Assembly: GCA_965250025.1 (NCBI GenBank)
Contig: OZ252283.1
Location: 1,736,001-1,800,000, forward strand
Length of the DNA stretch: 64,000 bases
Source of the DNA: CBDDLD01 sp965250025
Lineage (GTDB): Bacteria; Bacteroidota; Bacteroidia; Flavobacteriales; Flavobacteriaceae
Direction of reading: 5' to 3'
Shown here: positions 1 to 11,400 of the stretch, one piece after another
Numbering within the stretch: position 1 is the stretch's first letter
Layout of the letters: every line of letters starts with the position of its first letter
Made by a program: the position numbers and the translations under genes
Notes under the pieces: generated by a model
Told to the model about the DNA's origin: nothing
The model's database searches: none
Seen by the model: the letters and a program-made list of their open reading frames with translations, nothing else

Positions 1-1878
1 CAAATCCTCAGTAGACGAAAGAAAAATAACCCCTTACTTATAGGTGAGCCTGGAGTTGGTAAATCAGCTATTGCTGAAGGTTTAGCATTAAGAATTGTTA
101 AACGAAAAGTATCTCGTATATTATTTAATAAACGTGTGGTTACTCTAGATCTTGCAAGTTTAGTTGCGGGTACGAAGTATAGAGGACAGTTTGAAGAGCG
201 TATGAAGGCCGTTATGAATGAATTGGAAAAAAATGACGATATCATTCTCTTCATAGACGAAATACACACTATAGTCGGTGCAGGTGGTGCTACTGGGAGC
301 CTAGATGCTTCCAACATGTTCAAACCAGCTTTAGCCAGAGGAGAAATACAGTGTATTGGAGCTACTACTCTGGATGAATACAGACAATACATTGAAAAAG
401 ACGGCGCTCTTGAGCGACGCTTTCAAAAAGTGATTATTGAACCTACTTCTGTAGAAGAAACCATTCAGATCCTTAACAATATTAAAGGTAAATATGAAGA
501 ACATCATAATGTAGATTATACAGATGAAGCTATAGAAGCGTGTGTGAAATTGACCAATAGATACATGACCGAGCGCTTTCTGCCAGACAAAGCTATTGAT
601 GCATTAGATGAAGCAGGGTCACGGGTTCATATCACAAATATTGATGTTCCCAAGCAGATTCTTGAATTGGAAAAGCAACTTGAAGATGTTAAGAACACTA
701 AAAATAGTGTCGTCAAAAAACAGAAATATGAAGAGGCTGCCAAGTTAAGAGATGATGAAAAACGATTGGAAAAAGATCTCGCTGCTGCTCAAGAAAAATG
801 GGAAGAGGAATCCAAACTTCACCGCGAAGTTGTTACTGAAGAAAATGTTGCTGATGTTATATCCATGATGACAGGCATACCTGTAAACAAAATTGCACAA
901 ACCGAAAGTAATAAACTGGCAAAATTACCTGAACTTATTAAAGGTAAAGTCATTGGTCAGGATGAAGCTGTTGGTAAAGTTGTTAAGGCTATTCAACGTA
1001 ACCGAGCTGGTCTTAAAGACCCAAATAAGCCTATTGGCTCATTTATATTTTTAGGTCAAACAGGTGTAGGTAAAACACAGTTAGCCAAGGTGTTAGCAAG
1101 AGAGTTATTTGACAGTGAAGATGCGCTTGTGCGTATAGACATGAGCGAGTACATGGAAAAGTTTTCAATATCAAGACTGGTCGGTGCTCCTCCGGGATAT
1201 GTAGGTTATGAAGAAGGTGGACAGCTAACCGAGAAGATTAGACGTAAGCCATATGCTGTTGTATTACTGGATGAAATTGAAAAAGCACACCCAGATGTAT
1301 TCAATATGCTATTACAGGTACTAGATGATGGTTATTTGACAGATAGCTTGGGAAGAAAGATAGATTTTAGAAATACGATTATTATCATGACCTCCAATAT
1401 CGGTGCTCGTAAACTTAAAGATTTCGGTCAAGGTGTTGGTTTTGGTACTACAGCCAAAGAAGCTCAGGCTTCTGATCATGCCAAGAGTATCATAGAGAAT
1501 GCACTTAAAAAAGCTTTCGCACCAGAATTTTTGAATCGTATCGATGATGTAATAGTCTTTAATGTTCTTGAAAAAGCAGAAATTAATAAGATTATTGATA
1601 TCGAACTGGTAAAGCTTATAGAACGTATCAAAAATCTTGGATATCATCTTAAACTTACCAAAAAAGCTAAAGATTATATTGCTGATAAAGGGTTTGATAA
1701 ACAATATGGCGCTCGTCCGTTAAAAAGAGCCATACAAAAGTATATTGAAGATGCTTTAGCTGAAGAGATTATAAACTCTAATATACAGGAAGGTGATAAG
1801 ATTGTGATGGATTTAGATACTAAAACCAATGAGTTAAAAGTAGAGATCCAAGCATCCGAAAAACCTACTGAATCCTAA
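1..1878 (+). CDS. clpC: ATP-dependent Clp protease ATP-binding subunit ClpC (5' truncated)
   Basis: AAA+ unfoldase that feeds substrates to ClpP in the cytoplasm. The reading frame is open from base 1, so the gene begins before the window; about 625 residues are visible and roughly 220 (the Clp_N domain) are missing if it has the usual ClpC length. Visible in order: first Walker A GEPGVGKS (bases 43-66) and Walker B (LFIDEIHT), a middle region with a UVR-like motif (KYEEAAKLRDDEKRLEK) that separates ClpC from ClpB, then the second AAA domain with GQTGVGKT, VLLDEIEKAHPDVFN and the C-terminal ClpB_D2-small domain. A GTG at 136 is internal and is not the start. A strong terminator follows. The family call is secure; ClpC rather than ClpB rests on the UVR motif and the short middle domain. 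Confidence 0.95.
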   Translation, partial: QILSRRKKNNPLLIGEPGVGKSAIAEGLALRIVKRKVSRILFNKRVVTLDLASLVAGTKYRGQFEERMKAVMNELEKNDDIILFIDEIHTIVGAGGATGSLDASNMFKPALARGEIQCIGATTLDEYRQYIEKDGALERRFQKVIIEPTSVEETIQILNNIKGKYEEHHNVDYTDEAIEACVKLTNRYMTERFLPDKAIDALDEAGSRVHITNIDVPKQILELEKQLEDVKNTKNSVVKKQKYEEAAKLRDDEKRLEKDLAAAQEKWEEESKLHREVVTEENVADVISMMTGIPVNKIAQTESNKLAKLPELIKGKVIGQDEAVGKVVKAIQRNRAGLKDPNKPIGSFIFLGQTGVGKTQLAKVLARELFDSEDALVRIDMSEYMEKFSISRLVGAPPGYVGYEEGGQLTEKIRRKPYAVVLLDEIEKAHPDVFNMLLQVLDDGYLTDSLGRKIDFRNTIIIMTSNIGARKLKDFGQGVGFGTTAKEAQASDHAKSIIENALKKAFAPEFLNRIDDVIVFNVLEKAEINKIIDIELVKLIERIKNLGYHLKLTKKAKDYIADKGFDKQYGARPLKRAIQKYIEDALAEEIINSNIQEGDKIVMDLDTKTNELKVEIQASEKPTES

Positions 1879-1901
1879 TACAAACATGTTATTATAACTA
1901 T

Positions 1902-1935
1902 AAAAACGCTTTCTGTACAGAAAGCGTTTTTTGTT
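1902..1935 (+). terminator. Rho-independent terminator of clpC
   Basis: Perfect palindrome AAAACGCTTTCTGT / ACAGAAAGCGTTTT (1903-1930) followed by a T-rich run, 24 bp after the clpC stop codon. Confidence 0.9.
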
Positions 1936-1963
1936 TTCAAAAGGGAAATGATTAACTTTAGTT

Positions 1964-2335
1964 GTGATAGATAAGTTAACATTCAGTTTTTGCACGATGT
2001 CTATTTATAATAACTACCTAATAGCTGTTATGAATGAAGGCGTTACTATTACGCCTACCCACAATCAAACATTAATTGATGTTACAGCAACTTATTTTAA
2101 AGATAAGCCTTTTGTATATATCACTCATCGCATAAATTCTTATGCTGTCGATCCAAAAACTTATTTTGATACTTCAAAAATATCAAACCTAGTAGGTTTT
2201 GCCGTAGTCTCTAAAAACTTTAAGGCAAAAAGCAATGCGGAATTAGAAAAGATATTCTTTAATAAACCTTTTGAGATATTCAATACTCTGGATGAAGCCA
2301 TTCGTTGGGCAGACACCATTATCTGTAGCTATTAG
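1964..2335 (+). CDS. Small SEC14/STAS-like domain protein, function unknown
   Basis: A cytoplasmic protein of 123 residues with no signal peptide or membrane segment. It aligns over its full length with the protein at 59496-59906: both have KL-x-x-SF near the start, then a Y-I-x-x-R-x-NSY-x-VDP motif (here about residues 63-76) and a C-terminal (L)EE/DEAI-x-W helix. I recognise this as the flavobacterial SEC14/STAS-like small-protein type, but no biochemical role is known to me. The GTG start at 1964 is kept because the aligned N-terminus (DKLTFSF) is conserved in the paralogue; the ATG at 1997 would remove it. An element like the -33/-7 promoter (TTTG 1930-1933, TAACTTTA 1953-1960) lies close upstream. 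It is followed by a bidirectional terminator and faces the giant gene. Confidence 0.7.
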   Translation: MIDKLTFSFCTMSIYNNYLIAVMNEGVTITPTHNQTLIDVTATYFKDKPFVYITHRINSYAVDPKTYFDTSKISNLVGFAVVSKNFKAKSNAELEKIFFNKPFEIFNTLDEAIRWADTIICSY

Positions 2336-2409
2336 TTCGAAACCTAGCTTATTATTATAACCATAGTATATACGATTCATTTTATACCCTCTTATATCTT
2401 ATCAATAGA

Positions 2410-2441
2410 AAAGGCAGCTATTAATTATAATAGCTGCCTTT
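2410..2441. terminator. Bidirectional terminator between convergent genes
   Basis: A 14-bp perfect stem (AAAGGCAGCTATTA, 2410-2423, against 2428-2441) with a 4-nt loop. It lies between the gene ending at 2335 (+) and the giant gene ending at 2474 (-), with short T-rich tails on both strands. Confidence 0.85.
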
Positions 2442-2473
2442 CTGTTAAATCAGTATATCTAATCTAATAAGAC

Positions 2474-5400
2474 CTACTTCCCTGAAACAATTTTCTTAGT
2501 CAGTGAATCTTTATTAGTAGTTAACTTCACATAGTACATTTGGTTAGGGTATTTAGAAAGATCTATATACGTTCTACCTTTTGTACCTCTAGTGTATCTT
2601 TCATTTACACGCTTAGCTATCATTAAGCCTCTTGCGTCAAATAATTCAATAGTTACACTAGTATCATATTCGAATAAGTAAGATACTGTAATTTCCTTAT
2701 CGAAAGGTACTGGATAAATATGGAAATCTAGTTTCTCAGCCTTAGCCTCTTTAGCACCCTCATCGCCATCAACAGTCTCTCTTACTAATATTTGAGGAGT
2801 ATCTTCAATAGACCAAGTGTAAACTACTTCACAGGCATCGCTTGTGTTACCACAATCGTCAGTACCTCTGAATTCTCTCACTTTAGTGTAATAAGTAACA
2901 CCATTTGTAGGCTCCATATCTACACCTTGACATTGTGACTTGATCACTCTACAATGTGTATGTACCTCAGACCAGTTTGAACCAGATCCTGAGCTTGCAC
3001 ATGGAGGATATAAGCCATCATCATTACTCTTAGCAACTAAGGTATTGCCTTTGCTTAATCTCCACTTACCATTACTGTAGTATAAGTAATATGTACTACC
3101 GTAAGCATTCACAGGGTCATAAGTAGCTCTACCATTATTGTCAGTACCACTTTGAGTAAATGTTACAAACTCAAAGGCATTGTAGTTACTATAGTAGTAA
3201 GAACATGTAAAGGTAATTACAGATTCCGCAACTGATCCAGGGTTACCTGGTACATAATTAACATGATCCGTATCGTTGTACGCACTCTGTACATCAGTAT
3301 CACAGTTATCTGTATAGTTTACAGATTCTGCAAAATCAGTAGGTGTTGTATCTACCATACCATATTCTTGACCTGCAGGGCACTCAACCACAACTGGTGC
3401 AGTATCATCCTTAACAGTGAACTGACATAGCATAGCATCTACAGAAACATTACCACAACCATCAACTGCTTCAATATAAACAGAGAATGTACGCTCACAA
3501 TCGTCAGGCTGACCACTATCTACAGATCTTACTCTGTATGTTAAATCATCTGAACAATCTACGAAACATAATGGCATGTATGCACCTGTAGTACCAAGAT
3601 CGATACCTGCTACAGTAAATAATGCATCAGGATCAACGATATCACCTTGTTGTAAGCCTATAGTTGCATCAGCAGGACACATAGCACCTTGACTAGTCAA
3701 TAACTCCATAGCCGGCTCAGAACAGTTATCTAATAACTCTGGAGCAGACTGATCGTTACCGTGGTAGATTAACTTAAATGTATCTGCAACGTTTCCACAT
3801 TCATCAGCTACAGTGTATACGAACCATACTTGCCAGTTACAATCTTCTTGTCCAGGTACTACATACTCTGTACGTTCTTTTGTAACTTGAATAGGCCCTT
3901 CACAGTTGTCCTCGTATAATAAAGCAATTTCTTCTTCGGTAGGCTCTCCTAAAGTATCTGTTTCACTTAAACATAGGTCTAAGTTATTCACAGTACCAAC
4001 AGGGATCTGTTCTCCATCTTTTAATGTTGGAGCTACAGTATCGCTACCAGAATATGTAATGATTATATTGCTAGCAGCATTACCACAAGCGTCAGTAACC
4101 GTATACTCATATTCGAAACTCCAGTCACAGTTAGACTCAGACTCGTATTCTCTTATAAGCTCTACAGTAACGTCACTACAGTTATCTTCATATAGTTCTG
4201 CTATAACTGAAGCTTTCGGAGCATCAGGAGCATCAGACTTACATGTTAATCCAGAAATGCTTTGTGGTAACTCAGCACCATCAGACAATTCAGGAGCAGA
4301 TTGATCACTACCAGCATAGCTGATCTTGATTGAACCGTACTCATTTCCACAATCATCACTAATAGTGTATCCGAACATTAATGCCCATCCACAATCATTT
4401 TCTATGTATGACTTCACTTCTTTTTCTACAACTACAGTACTACAATCATCTGTAAAGTATGCAGCGATTTCTGCTTCAGACAATCCATAATCAATAGCTG
4501 TATCTGCATCTGGTGCACACTCATTGATTCCGTTAAAGTAGTTTGGTAATGTCACACCATCGTTTAATGTTGGTGCCGTAGTATCTTGTACAGTTATTGT
4601 TTGTACTTGATCATCTGCTTCATTACCACATGCGTCAACTAATGACCATGTTCTTGTAATTGTATAGTTTCCTGCACAATCACCTTCAGTAATCACATCT
4701 TCATAAGTTGCTTCCAGTACTGCTGTACAGTTATCATCTTCATCAACTACATCTCCTACATTTGGATTTGTAGGATCCGTACTTTCAGAACAATCGATCG
4801 TTGCATCAGCAGGTGCTGTAAATGTTGGTGCTACATTATCAGTAACAGTAATGATCTGTACTTGATCGTCAGCAGCATTTTCACACTCATCAACTAATGA
4901 CCATGTTCTTGTAATTACTTTACTTCCTTCACAAGGACCATCAGTAATAACATCTTCATAAGTTGCTTGTAATTCATCAGAACAGTTATCCATTTCATCC
5001 TCTACATCTCCAGTTACATCTGGTGATGCATTGAACTCACATTTAGAGTCTGTATAGATTTCAGTATCTCCAGGTGCAGTAAATGTTGGTGCAGTAGTAT
5101 CTTGTACTGTGATAACCTGACTCTTAGTCGTAGAATTACCACAATCGTCAGTTACTGTCCAAGAACGTGTTAATGTATAATTGTTAGGACAATCACCATC
5201 TGTTCTTACTTCACCATTATATACAGCTGTAAGTTCTGGATCACAAAGGTCAGAGTAAGTAATACAGCTGATATTTGCATCATCGCCATTACCAGTGTCT
5301 CCACCTCCTACTTCAATGGTTTGTTCTGCATTTGCAGCTCCTGGAGTTTCAGCAGTTGGACCAGACCAAGTGAAATCTGCATAAGCAGAACCTGTACCGG

Positions 5401-8400
5401 TTAACTGTAATGACTGACCTGCAGGTGTACTACTTGTTTCAGAAAGACCAACATCAGTAGATGTTACACCATCTGCCGGACCACCATCACCATCAAAGCT
5501 ACCTTCATAACTTAAGAATTGTACTAAATTATCAGCACCATCTGCTAAAGCTATTCCATCAGGTGCTCCATTTTGGATGCCTGAAATGTTTACTACATAA
5601 TAGTTCACACCAGCATTTGAAGCCGTTGCAGCTCCAAGAACTTGAGTATTGTATGGCGTTCCATTACTACCGTTGTATAATACAACTTTATATCCTGTAG
5701 CATCAAAGTTAGCTACGACTTCAACAAACTCACCAGTATCACTTCCTGAGTTATCGTAGTGGAATTCATTGATCCATGCTGCCGGTACCGGAGTTGACCC
5801 GCCACCATTAGATCCTCCAGTAGCATCAGGACATACTGGTGGAATGCTATCACACTCTACCGTAATATCTGCTGGCACTTCTAATTCTGGATCAGTAGTA
5901 TCATTGAATACGATTTGTTGGTAAGCATATGTTGCATTACCACACTCATCTTCTGCTTTAAACTCACGGATAAAGCATTCTACCACAGGACACTCAAGGT
6001 CATTCTGTGTAATTTGAAGATTTTCAATAGTCACTGTAGCTGGACCATCCTGATCGTTAGCATAGTTAGTAACACCTACTTCAAACACATCGCCAGCATT
6101 AAGATCAATAGTAAAGTCTTGATCTTGTGGCTCTCCAGAACCTCCGTATACTAATGTTCTGTTACCATTTACGAAGTATGCAAATTCATCATAAAATGCT
6201 CCAAAATCCTCAGAACTTAGAGACCAAGTGAACGAAATAGTTACATTCTTAACGACAGTTAATCCAACCGTTTTGTAAATATTGGTTGTACCTGTATCTG
6301 AACCAGTTACTGAGAATCCATTAGGTAGGTTTCCGAAATCAACGGTACCGTCACCTCCATCAGTTGTAGCTCTCCATGGCGTATAATCATAGTAATCTCC
6401 TGATGTTACATTCACCATACCACAAGCATCACCTGCAAGGGCTTCATCAGTAGGTACTGGATCTACACCACATTCTAAGTTTAATTGATCAGCTGGCACA
6501 AAAGTAAATTCTGGTGCAACTGTATCTTCTATAGTAAATGTAGCTACTGAAGTAGATGTATTTTCACATTCATCAGTCGCTGTAAAAGTCACAGTAGCTG
6601 AACCTGTAGCACCACATAGGTCTGACAATGCGTCAAAGTCATTAGACCATGTTACTGTACCACATAGGTCACTTGCAGTAGCACCTCCGTTAGCGTCTAA
6701 CCAAGCATTTAATGCTTCGGTATTACCACTGCCATCACATTCTACAGTTTCGTCTTCTGCTTCTGTATCAATTGATGGTGGAGTTGTATCTTGAATTGTA
6801 AATGTTGCTGTAGTACTCATAGAGTTACCACAATCATCTGTTGCTGTAAAAGTTACGGTTTCAGAACCTGTATTTCCACAAAGATCAGATAAGCCTGTAG
6901 AATTATTAGTCCAGGTAACATCACTACAGTTATCAAAGGCTGTAGCACCACCATTATTTGCTAACCATGCAGCAAACATTTCATCAGATGATAAAACGAT
7001 TTCACCACAATCAGCAGTAATATCTACCGGAGTATCACCATCACCTTCAGCAACTACTTGCTGTGCTGAATCTAATACTACCCAGCTTGCTTCACCAGCG
7101 TAGATACCTTGTACATAAACTGTCATTATTGTATCTCCAGTAGTTACTTCAAATGGCATTGGATCGTTTTCTCCTGGTACAGGATCATCGCCTCCAAATA
7201 AATCTGCAAGTGCTAAATCGTCTAACACTATATTTCCATTTACTGTAACATCTACAGTATCACCTTGCCATCCGTCATTTAGTGAATCAAATAACTGGAT
7301 GTAGTAGGTACACATTCCTGTACTTCCTGGACCACACTCTACAGTTTGATCAGATGCAGGAGTTACTACTGGTGGTAAATTATCTGTTACTGTGATTACT
7401 TGTACTTGAGGGATAGCACTGTTTCCACAGTTATCAGTTAAAGTCCATGTTCTGGTAATCGTATAAGATCCTTCACATATTGGAGACGTTTCATCAGTAT
7501 AACCTGGTTTAAGATCTGTAGAACAATTATCAGCTACTTCTGTTGGCTCACCAGTATTAGCAGGTGATTCATCAACATAACATTGTTCATCTTTAAAGAT
7601 TTCAATGTCAGCTGGCTTCTTAAACGTAGGTGCTAAATTATCTTTAACCGTAATTATTTGAACTTGTGACTCAGCTTGGTTACCACAAGCATCAGCTAAC
7701 GTCCATGTTCTTGTAATGATTACTTCACCTTCACATTGTCCTGGTGCTGTTTCATCCGAGTACATTGCTTCTAACTGATTGTTACAGTTGTCAGCTTCGT
7801 CCATTACATCTCCTGTAAATGCTACATCAGCATCATACTCACACTTATTGTCACTGTAAATCATAGTGTCATCTGGTGCAGTAAATGTAGGTGCAGTATC
7901 GTCTTTTACAACATAAGAACATGTAAATTGATCCGAAACATTTCCACAGTCATCTTCTGCAACAAATGTGATTGTCAATCGATTTTCACAAACATCATCA
8001 GATGCTGTTTTATCTATCACTCTTATCATTAAGTCATCCGCAGGTGTACAATTATCACTTACGCAATCCCCAGTTATAGGTCCCATTTGAGCGCCAGCTA
8101 CAGTCCATCCTGTATTGATATCAATAACATCATTAACATTTAATGAGATCATTGCATCTGCAGGACAATCGTAACCTCCTGACGTTAAAATCATAACATC
8201 CTCTACATGACATTGAGGGTTAAATACCGGCGCTAAGTTATCAATCACTGTAATGATCTGTACTTGTGGCGCAGCAGCATTATTACATTCATCAACAAGA
8301 TTCCATGTACGCTCTATATCATAAGTACCTGCACATTCACCTGGTACGATATTATCTGTATATGTAGGCTCTAATAATGAGCTACAGTTATCTTCAATTT

Positions 8401-11400
8401 CTGTTGGGAAACCAGTAACATCTGGTGAAGCGTTATATGTACATTCTTCATCAGTAAAGACTTCAAAGTCTCCTGGCTTCTTAAATGTAGGTGCTTCAGT
8501 ATCTTGTACTGTGATCGTTTGTGTTTCTGTAACATAGTTACCACAATCATCAGTAGCAGTCCAAGAACGTGTCAATGTGTAATTGTAAGGACAATCACCA
8601 TCGGTACGTACTTCCTCTACTTCACTAATATCTACATTATTATCACAGTTATCTGTTGCTGTTACTACTGGCACATCTGGTACTTTGTCACATTCTACAG
8701 TAACATCTGCAGGAATTGTTAATACCGGCGCTGTAGTATCTACAACAATAATGGTTTGAGTACCTGTTACGCTGTTTCCTGAGCAATCTTCTGCTCTCCA
8801 GCTTCTGAACAATACATAAGCAGCATCACAATTGTCATCACCTTGCTCAATTTTTTCATCGATAAAAGTTACTACCGGATTAGGGTCACAATTATCTGTT
8901 GCTGTTGCAGCACCTTCATCTAAAGCAGGAACCATATCACACTCAACAGTTACATCTGCTGGTAATTGTAATTCTGGGTCTGTTGAATCTATAACAGTAA
9001 TCTCTTGAGTTTTTTGGTGTGTATTTCCTGAACAATCTGTAGCTAACCAGATTCTGAATATCTTATATGTTGCTACACAATTATCACCATCATTATCTAC
9101 GATATTTTCACTTACAAATTCTACTCTAACATTATCATCACAGTTATCAGTTGCCGTAGCCTCACCTACTTCTGGTATGTTATCACATTGTACTGTTTCA
9201 TCAGCTGGTATGGTTAATACTGGTGCTGTGTTATCTTCTACAGTAATAACTTGTACCTGTGGAATAGCACTGTTTAAACAGTCATCCGTTAAGGTCCATG
9301 TTCTATTAATAGTATAAGAACCATTACAATCACCTGCAATAACTTCGTCAGTATACTCAGGTTTTAATTCTGTAGTACAGTTATCATCTATTTCAGTTGG
9401 GAAACCTGTAACCTCAGTTGAGGCATCATATTTACACTCTTCATCTGTATATATGGTAATATCAGCTGGCTTTTTGAATGTTGGTGCAATGTTATCTTTT
9501 ACTGTAATAACTTGTACTTGGTCTTCAGCTGCGTTTTCACATGAGTCTGATAAAGACCATGTTCTGGTTATAATAACTTCACCTTCACATTGTCCGGCTA
9601 CAGGATCACTGTCTACATATGTAGCTTCCATTTGATTGTTACAGTTATCTGCTTCATCTGTAACATCTCCTGTAAAGTCAACACTTACATCATACTCACA
9701 CTTATTATCACTATAAATCGTAATGTCTTCTGGTGCGGTAAATGTTGGTGCTGTATCGTCCTTAACAACGTAAGAATGTGTAATTGGCTCAGAGATATTT
9801 TCACAATTATCTTCTGCAACTAACGTAATTGTTAGCCTATTTTCACAAACATCATCCGATGCTGTCTTGTCTATAACTCTAATGGTTAATTCTTCATCAG
9901 CAGCACAGTTATCAGATACATAGCCTGCTAATGGGTTTATGCCGTAACCAGCAACTGTCCATCCTGTACTTACATCAAACTCATCACCAATATTTAATGA
10001 GATCATAGCATCTGCAGGGCAATCAAAACCTTCAGAAGTTAATATCATTAAATCGTTGATTAAAGCACCTTCATCAAATACCGGTGCATAGTTATCTACT
10101 ACAGTTACGGTTTGAGAAGCTGTTATGGTACGGTCACAATCGTCAGTGTAAGAATAACTAACTACAAATGAACCACAGTTCTCTGTAATTGGTGTATATT
10201 CTGGCTCTGCTACTCCATTGATAGCACAAGCACCTGCTTCTACACCATTTGAATATGCAAGTCCATCTGGCACGTATGCTCCAAGTTCTTCACATGTAAT
10301 TTCTACTTCAGCATCTAAATCATCAAATACTGCTTCTGGTGCTGGTAATACAGTGATGGTTTGTGTTCCGGTAACAAAATTACCACAATCATCAGTAGCA
10401 GTCCATGTTCTAACGACTACACCGCCTTCACAAGCAATACCTAAACCGTCTGTATTATTATCTACTGTTATGTCTACATCACTATCACAGTTATCTGTAG
10501 CTGTTGGTCCTTCATTTTTCTTTGGAATTGAAGGTACCTCATCGATACAATCTACTGTAATATCTGCTGGTACATTGAAAAGCTCAGGATTAATTAAGTC
10601 TCTACCCTGATATCTAATTTCAAATGGTGCAAGCTCATTTCCACAATCGTCAGATACAACATAAGTATAGATAGCCATCCACTTACAATCTGATCCTTTA
10701 GAATATGTACTTTTTACCACATTAACATTACCACAGTTATCACCGTATAATGCTGCAATTTCTGCTTCTGTTGGTCCTTGATTTTTTTCTGCAAAACATA
10801 ATTCAGAATTCAAATCACCTGTAGGAATTAAACTTCCTTTAAGTAATTTTGGCGCTTCTGTATCGCCTCCTGAATATTCTACTTTTACATCTCCAAGGTA
10901 ATAGTTATCACAAGCATCTCTTACCGTGTATGAATAAGTTACTGACCAAGAACAGTCATCTCCTGAAGGTTCTCCTGATTTTTCTACAATCACAGTACCA
11001 CAAGTATCAGAGAATAATGCTTCTATTTCTCCTTCTGTTGGTCCTTCAGGAATATCTTCAAAACATAGGTTTAGATTGGTCTCTCCACTTGGAATAGTAC
11101 CATCTAAAACCGGAGCAGTTTGATCTCCTCCTCTGTAAATAGTTTTGAAAATAATTGCTTCATCCAAATCTGGACAGCTAATTGTGTAAGTGTAAATAAT
11201 CTGCCAATCACAATCATCCCCTTGAATTTCAGGGGTAACTGTAAATGTCAAATCACTTGAACACTCATTTGAATACAGATCTTCCAATTCTTCTTGGCCG
11301 AACTGTGGTTCTGGTGCATCTGCTAAACATCGGTCTAAATAGACACTACGCTCAGCATTGAACCCGTACATTGAACCCATTGTAAACACAAAAAGTATGG

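Noticed and set aside
136..138. GTG as the start of clpC
   Set aside because: The frame is open upstream to base 1 and encodes the first Walker A motif there; the gene is cut by the window edge.
3906..4304. 132-codon and other + strand ORFs (e.g. 10218-10610) opposite the - strand giant gene
   Set aside because: Ser/Val-rich translations are mirror frames of the repeat protein; no start signal, no family features.
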